Below are positions 19,521-28,422 of a DNA stretch of 64,000 nucleotides, in pieces. Position 1 is the stretch's first letter. Each line of letters opens with the position of its first letter. The stretch comes from Caldora sp965222765. GTDB taxonomy: Bacteria; Cyanobacteriota; Cyanobacteriia; Cyanobacteriales; Coleofasciculaceae. A program made the position numbers and the translations under genes. The DNA is taken from positions 62,001-126,000 of the forward strand of contig CBDCVG010000045.1 in assembly GCA_965222765.1 (NCBI GenBank), written 5' to 3'. Under the pieces are notes generated by a model. That model did not search any database and was not told the origin of the DNA. It saw nothing but the letters and a program-made list of their open reading frames with translations.

Positions 19521-19969
19521 CAGAACTCAAATTACTAAGTGGCATTTGCAGAGAAACCAATCTACAGTTTAACACTCAATTATTAAGATGTTTTTTTTGT
19601 CAATACAAAATTATTGACCTTAAACTCTTTTGAAAATCAATAAATGATTAACTTAAGTTTAAGTTTTAGTTATCTAAAGGTACTTGTTCAATCAAAGTTT
19701 GCTTGAATGTTTAGCTCATAAGCGTTGAATGCTAAATCAACTCAAACGTGTTCAACTTAATTCATGTTTTTTTATTCTAAGCAGTAATTAGGGAAAATCC
19801 GCATTATTAATGTAAGACTTGTGTAAAGATTAGAGAGAACAACCTCAAAACCGTCTAAATTTGAGAAATATCAACATTAGTTAATTAACTCATTGTATCA
19901 AGCCAGTTTGGGCTATATTTGGGCTTTAATTTTGCTAAAGTCCCAATAGTAATTTCATTGAGAAATCCC
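19521..19969. other. Intergenic region, no gene seen
   Basis: 449 AT-rich bp with no supported frame, hairpin or repeat. It carries the upstream region of the histidine kinase and the downstream region of the TolB-like gene. Confidence 0.4.
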
Positions 19970-20707
19970 CTAAGGCTTTGGTTGAGCAGAATCTGGGTTA
20001 TCTGGAGACAATGTTGGCTTGGATGTATCGGGATTACCAACTGGTGTTGACGAACGACTAGGCAAAGACAGTTCAACATTGGAACCCCGGTCATAAATCT
20101 CAATATCCCACTGTCCTGAGCGATTGGATTCAAAGGCAATAAAGCGACCATTGCCACTAATGGTTGGGTTACGAATTTCCCCCAATATATTCTCGGTTAT
20201 CGCTTCTGATTTTAGAGCCTGGCGGTCATAAACAAAGACATTTGGCTTGCCCAACTGTTCCGATATATAGACAATGTAGCGACCATCAGCACTGATATCT
20301 GGTTGTTCTTGAATTGTCTGAAGTTGGTTAAGTCCAGGCAAATCGATCAGACGCCGTTGTTGGACATCGTAGAGAAAAATACCCCGTCCTTGCTGACGAT
20401 CGGAAGTAAAGACTAAGTAGCGACCATCATAAGAATAGCGGGGTTGTTGATCAGCAGCAGAACTGTTAAGAGTCGCACCCAAGCTTTGGGTTGGTGGAGT
20501 CAAATAACCGCTTTCACTGCAACCCATTAGGGCAAGAAGGCAGAAGGCAGGAGGCAGGAGGCAGAAGGGAAGAAAGCTTGTACGGTAAGCTTTTTGACCT
20601 TTTTTCACGCTTTGATTATTTCCGCCGCGCTCCACTAGTCCTGCACTCAAAATAACTGCCAAAACTTTCAGTAACGGATAATAACCGTTAGGAAAGTACT
20701 TCATCAT
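19970..20707 (-). CDS. TolB-like beta-propeller lipoprotein
   Basis: Up to 245 residues. A hydrophobic N-terminus ends in a lipobox (ALMGC, Cys about 63), then TolB/PD40-type propeller blades: PRYSYDGRYLVFTSDRQ, QPDISADGRYIVYISE and NPTISGNGRFIAFESNRS. A Pro/Ser-rich tail (about 215-245) follows. Only about three blades are present, fewer than in full TolB. The signal region (LPFCLLPPAFCLLAL) is encoded by a GGCAGAAGGCAGGAG-type STRR, so the true start is uncertain. Its ATG overlaps the stop of the upstream LuxR regulator by 4 bp, so the two are probably co-translated. Confidence 0.75.
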   Translation of the reverse strand: MMKYFPNGYYPLLKVLAVILSAGLVERGGNNQSVKKGQKAYRTSFLPFCLLPPAFCLLALMGCSESGYLTPPTQSLGATLNSSAADQQPRYSYDGRYLVFTSDRQQGRGIFLYDVQQRRLIDLPGLNQLQTIQEQPDISADGRYIVYISEQLGKPNVFVYDRQALKSEAITENILGEIRNPTISGNGRFIAFESNRSGQWDIEIYDRGSNVELSLPSRSSTPVGNPDTSKPTLSPDNPDSAQPKP

Positions 20708-21000
20708 TCGACTTGTTCTGGTAAAGCACAGCAGTTGACATCATTTAAGCAAACTTTGCCCCAATGAAGAGCCCAACGTACCAGTGCAACCCGATTATCT
20801 GTGGACGTTTTCGTCAGGATATTGCTGATGTGATTATCAACAGTGCGCTTACTGATTTCAAGCTGCTGGGCAATCTCCTGATTGGTTAAACCAGTGGCTA
20901 CCAGTTCGATAATTTGTAGTTCGCGGTCTGAGAGAGACGCGGGTGTAAAAAATTTGCCAACAGCCATAGGTATTTTACCCTTGGTATATGTACTTACCAT
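20704..21000 (-). CDS. pedR: Small LuxR-type regulator, PedR-like
   Basis: About 98 residues from ATG 21000; ATG 20967 is also possible, and a longer frame to 21090 is encoded by low-complexity sequence. A single LuxR/GerE helix-turn-helix (LSDRELQIIELVATGLTNQ, ISKRTVDNHISNILTK) is followed by NRVALVRWALHWGK and a Cys-bearing tail DVNCCALP. There is no receiver domain. Size, lack of receiver and the conserved Cys tail match PedR, the redox-responsive cyanobacterial regulator that senses photosynthetic electron flow through thioredoxin. The family call is firm; the PedR assignment comes from recalled sequence. Confidence 0.65.
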   Translation of the reverse strand: MVSTYTKGKIPMAVGKFFTPASLSDRELQIIELVATGLTNQEIAQQLEISKRTVDNHISNILTKTSTDNRVALVRWALHWGKVCLNDVNCCALPEQVE

Positions 21001-21255
21001 ATACTCCAATTTTAGCTTTTGAGGGGTCTGGAGAGTGTGAGAAGTGTGGGAGGATGTCACAAGATTTTTAACAGGGTTAGCTTCAAGCAAAAACTAGAGC
21101 ACGGTAACTCTGTACAATTAATGGCGGCAAGGGCTTCAAATTCATGTAGGTGATCGCTGTTAGGGTGTAATGATTGTTCGCCTTCTGCTGATATTTGATA
21201 TTTGTTAACGAGGTACAAAGCCTCTGGTAGTCTGAAAAAGTAGAGATGTATAGCC

Positions 21256-22227
21256 GTGACTAATGCTCGTGTTATCTGCCTTGGTGAAATTTTATTTGAC
21301 TGTTTAGCTGATCAGTTAGGACGATCACTTGAACAGGTGGAATCGTGGACGCCTTATCCAGGGGGCGCTCCTGCTAATGTTGCTTGTGCCTTAGTGAAGC
21401 TAGGAACTCCTGCTGCTTTTGTCGGTTGTCTAGGTCAGGATGAACCAGGAGAGGGCCTAGTAAAATTATTGCAGGATATTGGGGTGGACAACACTGGCGT
21501 TCAGCGCCATCCCACAGCACCAACGCGACAAGTTTACGTAGTGCGTTCCGAAACAGGCGATCGCGAATTTGCCGGTTTTGGTGAACTGGATACCACCAAA
21601 TTTGCTGATGCCTTTCTCCAAGCAGCAAAATTACCTTCCTCTTTGTTTAAAAGTGCTGAATTTTTAGTTTTTGGAACCCTGGAGTTGCCTTATCCCGAGA
21701 CTCGTGAGGCAATCGAAAAAGCACTCAAACTAGCTAATCAATACGATGTCAAAATTTTCTTGGATGTTAACTGGCGTCCGGTGTTTTGGCCTAACCCAAG
21801 TGAGGCTTTACCCCAAATTCACGAACTGTTGAAGCAAATCGATTTCCTCAAACTTGCTAAAGAAGAAGCACAGCTGCTATTTGATACTACTGATGCTGGT
21901 GCTATTTCTCATCGTCTTAACTCAGTAGAAGGAGTTTTAGTAACTGATGGGGATCAAGAGATTAGTTACTGCCTCAATGATTACGAAGGTAAATTACCAG
22001 CTTTTTCCATGAAGGTCCAAGATACTACTGGTGCTGGTGACAGTTTTGTTGCTGGTTTCGTCCATCAGCTTTGTCAGCAGGGAATGAAATGCCTTGCCAG
22101 TGCTGAATCTGCCAGAAATATGGTTAGATATGCCAGTGTCGTAGGGGCCTTGACAACTTTGAAGCCAGGAGCGATCGCTGCTCAACCTACAGCTCAAGAA
22201 GTGGAAGCATTTCTCCAGCAAAGTTAG
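21256..22227 (+). CDS. PfkB-family carbohydrate kinase, probable fructokinase
   Basis: 323 residues from a GTG start (CLGEILFDCLADQ). It has the PfkB signature pair: PGGAPANVACALVKLGTPAA near the N-terminus and DTTGAGDSFVAGF (about 257-269) with the catalytic Asp and anion hole. Overall length and the N-terminal GE(I/L)LFD match bacterial fructokinases, which phosphorylate fructose released from sucrose. Other PfkB sugar kinases cannot be excluded. The stop codon TAG at 22225 overlaps the left end of a MITE, so the insertion may have set the current C-terminus. Confidence 0.85.
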   Translation: MTNARVICLGEILFDCLADQLGRSLEQVESWTPYPGGAPANVACALVKLGTPAAFVGCLGQDEPGEGLVKLLQDIGVDNTGVQRHPTAPTRQVYVVRSETGDREFAGFGELDTTKFADAFLQAAKLPSSLFKSAEFLVFGTLELPYPETREAIEKALKLANQYDVKIFLDVNWRPVFWPNPSEALPQIHELLKQIDFLKLAKEEAQLLFDTTDAGAISHRLNSVEGVLVTDGDQEISYCLNDYEGKLPAFSMKVQDTTGAGDSFVAGFVHQLCQQGMKCLASAESARNMVRYASVVGALTTLKPGAIAAQPTAQEVEAFLQQS

Positions 22228-22454
22228 GGCTTGCTGAATAAGTCGATTGATTCGGGTTTTGAAGTAATGAGTCAAGAATTCATTACAGATTTCGGGAGTG
22301 AAAGTGCAAGGAAATTGTACCGATGAGCTCAAAAACCTTGCACTGATTGTGGAAAATCGCTAACACCTAACACCTCTTTCCCTTACCTAACACCTACCAC
22401 CTAACACCTAACACCTATGGCAACCCGAAAATTACGACTTATTCAGCAAGCCCT
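22226..22454. mobile_element. MITE with ~35-bp terminal inverted repeats (family D)
   Basis: The left end AGGGCTTGCTGAATAAGTCG is matched by the inverted right end CGACTTATTCAGCAAGCCCT, with further pairing through CGGGTT. TA dinucleotides sit at both edges (TA-GGGC...GCCC-TA), as expected for IS630/Tc1-type insertion. The interior is a CACCTAA heptamer array plus non-coding sequence. Single ends of the family are at about 44902 and 62248; a degenerate one is at 58390. Confidence 0.75.
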
Positions 22455-22478
22455 ATTTAGAAGTCCTTGATAAAAGTG

Positions 22479-23033
22479 TTAGTTTTTACGTTGACGTTGC
22501 AAGTGATATGCACTACGAAATCTGTTAATCAACCATAAGCCTAGTAAATAACTCAAAATACTAGAGACTAACCCTACAGTAAAGCAACCGACAAACAAAA
22601 TTAAGATAATTTCTGCACCTGATCCCTTAACTTCTTGCCAAGAATCAAAATTAATACTAATCAAATCATGTTTGTTAAGCAACCATTGACCAAGATGAAA
22701 GTTGAAGGTATATATTGGCACATAGGTCAAAGGATTACTAATCCAAGTACCGGTAATTGCCAGAATTTTGTTCCCCCGCAAGGGCATTGCTAGTAAAACA
22801 CCAAGAATCGTCTGGAGACCAAATAAGGGAAACATCCCAGCAAATACACCACAGGCGAAACCCCGCGCGATCGCTCCTGAGGAGCCCTGCATACGTACTA
22901 GACGCCAATATAGGTATTTTAAGCGCCGTCTGAAACCTGTTTGAGAGCCTCTCAACTTGGAACGACGACGAGAATTGGGTTCTGGCACTGACGGTAAGCG
23001 CTGCGTGTTGCTTTCTAGTAAAGTTCTAGACAT
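22479..23033 (-). CDS. DUF2062 membrane protein
   Basis: 184 residues from ATG 23033; a TTG four codons earlier is less likely. A basic, Arg-rich N-terminus (NSRRRSKLRGSQTGFRRRL) precedes the DUF2062 core: RGFACGVFAGMFPLFGLQT, TWISNPLTYVPIYTFNFHLG, and a final hydrophobic segment (about 140-175). Two to three membrane helices are predicted. The domain is widespread and of unknown function, often near glycosyltransferases. The neighbouring MITE and transposon remnant suggest the flanks have been rearranged. Confidence 0.85.
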   Translation of the reverse strand: MSRTLLESNTQRLPSVPEPNSRRRSKLRGSQTGFRRRLKYLYWRLVRMQGSSGAIARGFACGVFAGMFPLFGLQTILGVLLAMPLRGNKILAITGTWISNPLTYVPIYTFNFHLGQWLLNKHDLISINFDSWQEVKGSGAEIILILFVGCFTVGLVSSILSYLLGLWLINRFRSAYHLQRQRKN

Positions 23034-23046
23034 ATTGATTAACAAG

Positions 23047-23256
23047 TTAGCAACTTTCGACCGTGATTTTGTGTTGTCTCCCTACCAAAAAGCAATAGGT
23101 TTGAGACTTTCTAACGTATCTGGGATAGTTATACTTAAATACTTTGCCGCCATCACTGGCGATCACAAAATACTTTAACCCGAAACTAATACCAACTATC
23201 TTACCTTCTCTCGTTAAAAAGGTTCTCAAGCTCCGTACCTCCTTTTGCACCCCCAA
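23047..23256 (-). pseudogene. TnpB/OrfB (IS605-type) transposon protein fragment
   Basis: A 69-residue frame. The segment KIVGISFGLKYFVIASDGGK, then PRYVRKSQ, corresponds to the RuvC-I region of TnpB, normally GIDLGL..F...SDG......R...KS. The catalytic Asp of that motif is Ser here, and the sequence degrades after KSQ. The rest of TnpB is absent, so this is a relic. Confidence 0.5.
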
Positions 23257-23476
23257 TTGAATGGGAGAAACATATCTCTTTCCTTCTACCTTCTACCTCC
23301 TACCTCCTTCCTCGCCTCCTGCCTCGGAGCCTTTTTTCTCAAGAGGGATGAATTTAACCAAATAGCTTAATATTTCTTAGCTTAGTTATTGATAAAACTT
23401 ATAAAGGTGGGAACCTTCCCAGCATTATGGAGTCTAAATTACCTACCGTGTCTATGCTCTGGAGGGTGTAGTTTCT

Positions 23477-24166
23477 ATGTTGATTTCCCATCGTTGGCAA
23501 TCGAAAACAGCCTTAGTTATGGCACTAGGAATGAGCTCAATAACTGCTATGCCAATAATTATGGCTACTCCGGCGACAGCAAGCTCGAAGCCATCTGTGG
23601 TGGCACAACTGTTTCCCTCGCAACCGTCACAAGTCTCACAAGAATTCACAGGTGTGACTATCCCAGCGGGAAACTTTATTCCCACCAACTCTGATGATGC
23701 CGATAAAATTGTCATTACGCCGGATGAAACTTTAGCTGTGACGCTGGTAGTAGCCAGTGATATTAGGTCTTCTGCTGGAACATTACTGATTCCCGCTGGG
23801 AGTGAGATTGAGGGGGAATTAAGACCAACTGGTGATGGTACTCGATTTTTTGCCCGAGAGCTAATGATCAAAAACAGTAATCAGCGAGTACCAATTAATG
23901 CCACTTCTCGGGAGATTACCGAGACAGAAACAATTGATGAAGGTACTGATACAAGTTCCATTTTCACAGGCGCTCTTATCGGTGCAGCTGCTGGTGTGGT
24001 TCTTGGCGAAATCTTCGGTAGTATTGACCTTATAGACGTGTTGGGTGGTGCTGGGGCTGGCGCTCTGGCAGGATTGCTTCTAGGAGGCCGTAAGCAAGCC
24101 GAGGTATTTGTGATTAAGCCTGATGAAGATTTAGATTTGACATTGCAGTCCGATCTAGTACTGTAA
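23477..24166 (+). CDS. Exported Gly-rich conserved cyanobacterial protein
   Basis: 229 residues with a signal peptide (about 1-36, ending TPATAS). A beta-rich region follows (IPAGNFIPTNSDD, LVVASDIRSSAGTLLIPAG, EGELRPTGDGTRFFARELMI). Then comes a glycine-zipper-like membrane segment (IFTGALIGAAAGVVLGEIFG and GGAGAGALAGLLLGG, about 160-205) and a short tail VFVIKPDEDLDLTLQ. Homologues are often labelled TrbI-like because the IPAGS(E)-type core resembles VirB10/TrbI, but there is no conjugation context. The likely location is the envelope; function unknown. Confidence 0.7.
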   Translation: MLISHRWQSKTALVMALGMSSITAMPIIMATPATASSKPSVVAQLFPSQPSQVSQEFTGVTIPAGNFIPTNSDDADKIVITPDETLAVTLVVASDIRSSAGTLLIPAGSEIEGELRPTGDGTRFFARELMIKNSNQRVPINATSREITETETIDEGTDTSSIFTGALIGAAAGVVLGEIFGSIDLIDVLGGAGAGALAGLLLGGRKQAEVFVIKPDEDLDLTLQSDLVL

Positions 24167-24172
24167 GTATGG

Positions 24173-24841
24173 CTACCAGTGTAATTGACTCAAAATATAC
24201 CGCAAGCGGTCATAATCATCCTTGAGTAAAATACTGAGGGTTCGTCCTGCCTGCACTAACCAATTACGATCAGCCTTTCGTAGTTGATAAACTCCTCTGA
24301 TAGCTGCTGCTGTTAGTGCTTCTACCGGCGCTCCATTCACTTGCAAGAGGGTACGCAAAAAATCCAGCTGCTCACTGAAGTGAATAATTTCTTCTGGTTC
24401 ACACCGGTAGACTGCTTGATGAATTTGCGGTGGACGTGGAGGAAGATATTGATAAACTGAACCACCAAGATGCTTATAACCATTTACTCCTGGTTGTGGA
24501 GGTATAAACCCGACAATGGCAGCACGAAACTCAGTTTTGAGCATGGCAAAAATCTGAGGTTGCTGCTCCCGTAAGTCTGCCAGTGACAAACCCAAAGCTC
24601 TGGCTCGATGCACTGAGTCAATGGGGCTGGTTGTAGCATAGTAAACCACTGCGAAAACTTGATTGCCTGACTCTTCATCCATAGACTTAATCCAGCTACC
24701 AAAGGGAGGCATGACTGGAAAGCTCAAGTCTTCTGGCTCTAAGCACTGAGCCAGAAATTCTGTTGTTGCCGTCTCGATCACCTCAGCAATATGATGGTCA
24801 GGGCGATCGCTAACCGCAAACTGTGGTAAAGGAAGGCGCAT
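24173..24841 (-). CDS. Conserved cyanobacterial protein, HAS-barrel-like
   Basis: 222 residues, no signal peptide or membrane helix. Recognisable blocks are MRLPLPQFAVSDR at the start, PPFGSWIKSM, FAVVYYATTSPIDSVHRARA, AAIVGFIPP and a helical second half with LDFLRTLLQ and LLKDDYDRLRYILSQLHW. It is conserved across cyanobacteria and usually annotated as a HAS-barrel domain protein from its N-terminal barrel (from memory). It is convergent with the exported protein at 24166. No enzymatic motif is visible. Confidence 0.65.
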   Translation of the reverse strand: MRLPLPQFAVSDRPDHHIAEVIETATTEFLAQCLEPEDLSFPVMPPFGSWIKSMDEESGNQVFAVVYYATTSPIDSVHRARALGLSLADLREQQPQIFAMLKTEFRAAIVGFIPPQPGVNGYKHLGGSVYQYLPPRPPQIHQAVYRCEPEEIIHFSEQLDFLRTLLQVNGAPVEALTAAAIRGVYQLRKADRNWLVQAGRTLSILLKDDYDRLRYILSQLHW

Positions 24842-24891
24842 AATTTAGTTATTGGTCATTGGTCATTGGTCATTTGTTGTTTAATCACTAC

Positions 24892-25083
24892 TTAAGCTTT
24901 TTTTCCAGTTGTGGGATCGACAGCTTCTAGTTCACGAAGCTGGAAAGTCACTATTTTGTCCCAGTTGCCTCCTTCAAACAAAACACCGACTTGACCATTG
25001 TTTACTCGTTGGACTAGTCCTTCAAACTGGTAGTAGGTGTCGTCAGCATTGATCACGCGAACAATAGAACCTGGCAGAATCAT
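24892..25083 (-). CDS. ndhS: NAD(P)H dehydrogenase-like complex subunit S
   Basis: 63 residues. MILPGSIVRVINADDTYYQF, VQRVNNGQVGVLFEGGNWDK and TFQLRELEAVD match the SH3-like NdhS (Ssl0352) almost throughout. In the cyanobacterial NDH-1 complex NdhS sits on the stromal/cytoplasmic arm and forms the ferredoxin docking site for cyclic electron flow. Length is normal for the family. It is 50 bp downstream of the HAS-barrel-like gene's start, same strand. Confidence 0.92.
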   Translation of the reverse strand: MILPGSIVRVINADDTYYQFEGLVQRVNNGQVGVLFEGGNWDKIVTFQLRELEAVDPTTGKKA

Positions 25084-25122
25084 GATTTTTTCTCGACAAT
25101 TGAGTTTCCTTCTAATAGCTTA

Positions 25123-25178
25123 CTAGTACCGCTGCGCGGAATGAAGAATTAAGAATGAAGAATTAAGAATGCTTATAG
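25123..25178. repeat. Dispersed repeat C, copy 2
   Basis: CTAGTACCGCTGCGCGGAAT followed by AAGAATTAAGAAT-type units and GCTTATAG. It is the same unit as at 368-409 with one extra internal heptamer step. Confidence 0.6.
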
Positions 25179-25246
25179 AGTAAGGATTCTATCGCTCTCA
25201 AACTGGCGGGTTATTTCCGCCACGCTGCACTAGGGAGCCAGTCAAT

Positions 25247-25312
25247 AAACCGGGTTTCTTTTGGAGAAATACTGATATTTCCTTGTCCTCGTCAGGAAAA
25301 ACCCGGTTTCTG
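25247..25312. repeat. Palindromic repeat with AAACCGGGTTT arms
   Basis: AAACCGGGTTTCT at 25247 and AAACCCGGTTTCT at the far end form an inverted pair around a 40-bp centre that itself contains AAATACTGATATTT. It lies just downstream of rodA on the minus strand and may act as a terminator hairpin. Confidence 0.5.
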
Positions 25313-25338
25313 AGTTAGAGTCCTCAACCAACAATTAA

Positions 25339-26613
25339 CTAAAACTTTAATCTATGCCGATGATTAGCGACCGATTCCACTAATCCAATAGCAAGAAAGT
25401 TAGTTAGTATTGCTGAGCGCCCATAGCTCATCCAAGGTAGAGGAATACCAGTAACAGGAGCCAGACCAACTGTCATACTGATGTTGATAATCACTTGAAA
25501 CACAATCATTGAGAGCACACCAATGGCTACTAGGGAGCCAAAGTTATCTTTAGCATTTTGAGCAATAATTACTAACCGTAGGCAAACTAACCAGAAGCCG
25601 AAGATTACAATCAAGGAGCCAACAAAACCAAACTCTTCCCCAATTGCTGAGAAAATAAAGTCAGTATGTTGCTCTGGAACGAAATTTAGTTGGGTCATAG
25701 GACCTTGGTTAAGGCCTCTGCCGAAAAGTTCACCACCTCCAATGGCAATGCGAGATTGGATCAGGTGATATCCTGCTCCTAAGGGATCTTCATCTGGGTT
25801 GAGGAAGGAAGTTAGCCTACTTTTTTGATAGTCTTTGAGTATTCCCCAAAAGATATTTCCCAATTGACCTGAAATCAGGTTCACTGCTAAAACGCCCAAA
25901 GTGACAAGCCCTTTCAATGGTATGTTCTCCCAAGGCAAAGGTATGGTACGCCAAGCAAGAAAGCCAATCAAACCTGCCCAAAAAAACCATCCGGGTAAAA
26001 ATAAGTTGAACAGGATTGCTGACATCAGTGGAGAAGCTAACAGGACTAACCATCCAGGACGAGCATTACCCCAATAGAGCATCCCTAAGGTAATTGCTCC
26101 AAACACCAAAGATGTTCCCAAATCCGGCTGCAAAAACACTAATGCCCAAGGAAGCATTGTCACACTTAAAGCTCTGAAAACAGCCGAAATGGTAGAAGCT
26201 GGTCTTGCGTGTAAAATCGCGGCCAGGGTAATAATTAAACCTAATTTGGCAAACTCTGAAGGTTGAAGGTTAAAACCACCAATAGTGATCCAACGCTGGG
26301 CTCCCTTCGCAGCTGCACCAATGAGCATGACTGCGATTAGGGACAAATTAGTTATGGCGTAAATTATCCAGTGCCATTGAAGTAGTGCTTCATAACGCGA
26401 TCGCGCTATGAATAGAGCCAATACTAAACCAATACTGCCAACTATCCAGTGGGATAACCAGTCTGTTAGACCTTGATTGAGTTCAGTACTGCGAATCATT
26501 ACTCCCCCAAGGAAGGTAAGACCAATACTTAAGCCAAACAGTAGCCAGTCTACTTCCTTCCAAGGTGCTAGAGGTGATTTCCAATGAATAAACGTTAGTG
26601 ACTTTTGCAACAT
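25339..26613 (-). CDS. rodA: Rod-shape determining SEDS glycosyltransferase RodA
   Basis: 424 residues with about ten membrane helices. SEDS signatures include RWITIGGFNLQPSEFAKLGL (about 105-125), LQPDLGTSLVFGAI, GYHLIQSRIAIGGGELFGRG, FVPEQHTDFIFSAIGEEFGF and a C-terminal GIPLPWMSYGRSAILTNF. RodA polymerises peptidoglycan glycan strands with a class B PBP during elongation. The QSRIAIGGG block and length separate it from FtsW. No PBP or mre gene is adjacent. Confidence 0.92.
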   Translation of the reverse strand: MLQKSLTFIHWKSPLAPWKEVDWLLFGLSIGLTFLGGVMIRSTELNQGLTDWLSHWIVGSIGLVLALFIARSRYEALLQWHWIIYAITNLSLIAVMLIGAAAKGAQRWITIGGFNLQPSEFAKLGLIITLAAILHARPASTISAVFRALSVTMLPWALVFLQPDLGTSLVFGAITLGMLYWGNARPGWLVLLASPLMSAILFNLFLPGWFFWAGLIGFLAWRTIPLPWENIPLKGLVTLGVLAVNLISGQLGNIFWGILKDYQKSRLTSFLNPDEDPLGAGYHLIQSRIAIGGGELFGRGLNQGPMTQLNFVPEQHTDFIFSAIGEEFGFVGSLIVIFGFWLVCLRLVIIAQNAKDNFGSLVAIGVLSMIVFQVIINISMTVGLAPVTGIPLPWMSYGRSAILTNFLAIGLVESVANHRHRLKF

Positions 26614-27180
26614 ATCAAGCGATTAAATTCCTTGGCAGCATTCATAAACAATTAGCTGAGTCAGGTAGGAGTTTCAGGAATTTCAGCAAAGGTTATGAAT
26701 GAGTAAGGATGTTCATTAAAGATGTCAGTCAAGCTTAATTTACCAAAGTTTACACATTGAGGTTTAATTGCGTCTACCTACCCTCGAGCTATTGCAGTAC
26801 TCCAACCATAGTCTACTGGGCTTAGTTTAAGGAATGGGCTTTCTGCCACTTTTTGTTAATTTAATCACCCGCTTGCATAACACAGGCGGGTGATTTGGTA
26901 AATATATAGCTGTCAGTATAGAAATTGGAGCTGTGCTTAGAGGTTCCAGCTCATTTGCCTTTGATTTAATTATCGCCTGTCCTTAAAGGATTAAACTCAC
27001 TTTTGTGTGAAGAGTTGATGAAGTTAAGTGTAAAGAGTTGATGAAGCCGTGAAAGCATAACTGGCAAGATGCCAGTTCCACAATCGATACCCCACACCCT
27101 CACTTCCAAAGGAAGTGCTTCTTCAGAGATTAGCTATTAGCCATTAGCCATTAGCTTTGAGCGTTTTTCTTCAAAAAGCA
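26614..27180. other. Gene-free region with hairpin and repeat fragments
   Basis: 567 bp between rodA and mrp. It contains a hairpin at 26863-26895, two copies of AAGAGTTGATGAAG near 27010-27045, a fragment of repeat E (GGCAAGATGCC, 27061-27082) and a TTAGCCA array near 27130-27155. No coding frame is convincing. Confidence 0.5.
26863..26895. terminator. Hairpin, possible terminator
   Basis: AATCACCCGC (26863-26872) pairs perfectly with GCGGGTGATT (26886-26895) around a 13-nt loop. No strong U-run follows on either strand, so terminator function is only possible. Confidence 0.4.
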
Positions 27181-28251
27181 TCAATTAGTACTACCAAGGG
27201 CAGCAATTGAAACTTTGGCCGCAATTTGCTTAGCAATTGCTGTGAGTGCCTTAGCAGACTCTGACTCAGGCTTAGCAACGACAATTGGAAGTCCTTGATC
27301 CCCTCCCTGCCGTAAGGAAATTTCTAGGGGGATACAACCTAGCAAAGGAATACCTAGTTCTTTCGATGTCTTCTCACCACCTCCAGAACCAAACAAGTCG
27401 TACTGTCGGTCTGGCAGGTCTGGCGGGATAAAATAGCTCATATTTTCCACAATCCCCAACACGGGTACTCCCATTTGCTGGAACATCTTTAAGCCTCGGC
27501 GGGAGTCCAACAATGCTACATTTTGTGGTGTTGTCACAATCACAGCTCCTGCCATTGGCACTGCCTGGGTTAAAGTTAGCTGGGCATCCCCAGTTCCTGG
27601 TGGCATATCCACAATCAGATAATCTAATTCACCCCACTCCACCTGGTAAAGAAATTGGCGAATCACCCCATTCAACATCGGTCCTCGCCAAATTACTGGT
27701 TGATCAGGGTCAATCAGAAAGCCCATGGAGACTAGCTTAACACCGTGGTTAAAAGCAGGTTCGAGTACATCTCCTTGTTTTCCTTTTTGTACCATTACCT
27801 TGGCATTTTCTAATCCCAGCATTGATGGAGCATTAGGGCCATAAATATCAGCGTCAATTAGACCAACTTTGGCTCCTGTATGAGCCAGTGCTACAGCTAC
27901 ATTGACTGCCACAGTACTCTTACCCACACCACCTTTACCACTAGAAATTGCCAGAATATTTTTGACTCCACCAATTCCAGTGCGATCTGGTAGTGATTTT
28001 TGCTGCGGTGTCTCTGCGGTGACATCCACTACTACCTCTTCAACACCAGGTAGCTGCTTAACTGCCTTTTGGCAATCCTCAACAATAAATTCCCGCAAAG
28101 GGCAAGCAGGGGTAGTTAAGACTAAGGTAAAGCTAACAGCACCATTGTCAATTTTGACATTCCGGATCATATTCAATTCCACCAAACTTTTCTGGAGTTC
28201 GGGGTCTTGTACCGGTCGTAATACTTCTAAAACTGAACTAGCATCAAGCAT
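27181..28251 (-). CDS. mrp: Mrp/ApbC-family Fe-S cluster carrier ATPase
   Basis: 356 residues. An N-terminal MIP18 domain (about 1-80; VLRPVQDPELQKSLVELNMI) is followed by a ParA/MinD-type P-loop ATPase with GKGGVGKST (about 107-115), LIDADIYGPN, VDMPPGTGDAQLTL and VENMSYF. Family members bind and transfer Fe-S clusters. The CxxC found in many Mrp proteins near the C-terminus is not obvious: only one Cys (GCIPLE) is seen there. The start is ATG at 28251. Confidence 0.9.
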   Translation of the reverse strand: MLDASSVLEVLRPVQDPELQKSLVELNMIRNVKIDNGAVSFTLVLTTPACPLREFIVEDCQKAVKQLPGVEEVVVDVTAETPQQKSLPDRTGIGGVKNILAISSGKGGVGKSTVAVNVAVALAHTGAKVGLIDADIYGPNAPSMLGLENAKVMVQKGKQGDVLEPAFNHGVKLVSMGFLIDPDQPVIWRGPMLNGVIRQFLYQVEWGELDYLIVDMPPGTGDAQLTLTQAVPMAGAVIVTTPQNVALLDSRRGLKMFQQMGVPVLGIVENMSYFIPPDLPDRQYDLFGSGGGEKTSKELGIPLLGCIPLEISLRQGGDQGLPIVVAKPESESAKALTAIAKQIAAKVSIAALGSTN

Positions 28252-28422
28252 AAGACATTCAGATTCCTAGCCAAGGCTGATTAAGATTGGGACGAACTTG
28301 TTAGGGTTTCTTCATAGATCTTAATTTAATAAGTCCCTTTACAGAAAACACAGAGGAAGATAAGGGAGATGAAGGAGACATTCCCAATTCTTAATTCTTA
28401 ATTCTTAATTCTTAATTCCTCA

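Noticed and set aside
23477..24166. Conjugation protein TrbI
   Set aside because: Only a short IPAGS-type core resembles TrbI/VirB10; no other transfer genes exist in the window, so it is described as an exported conserved protein.
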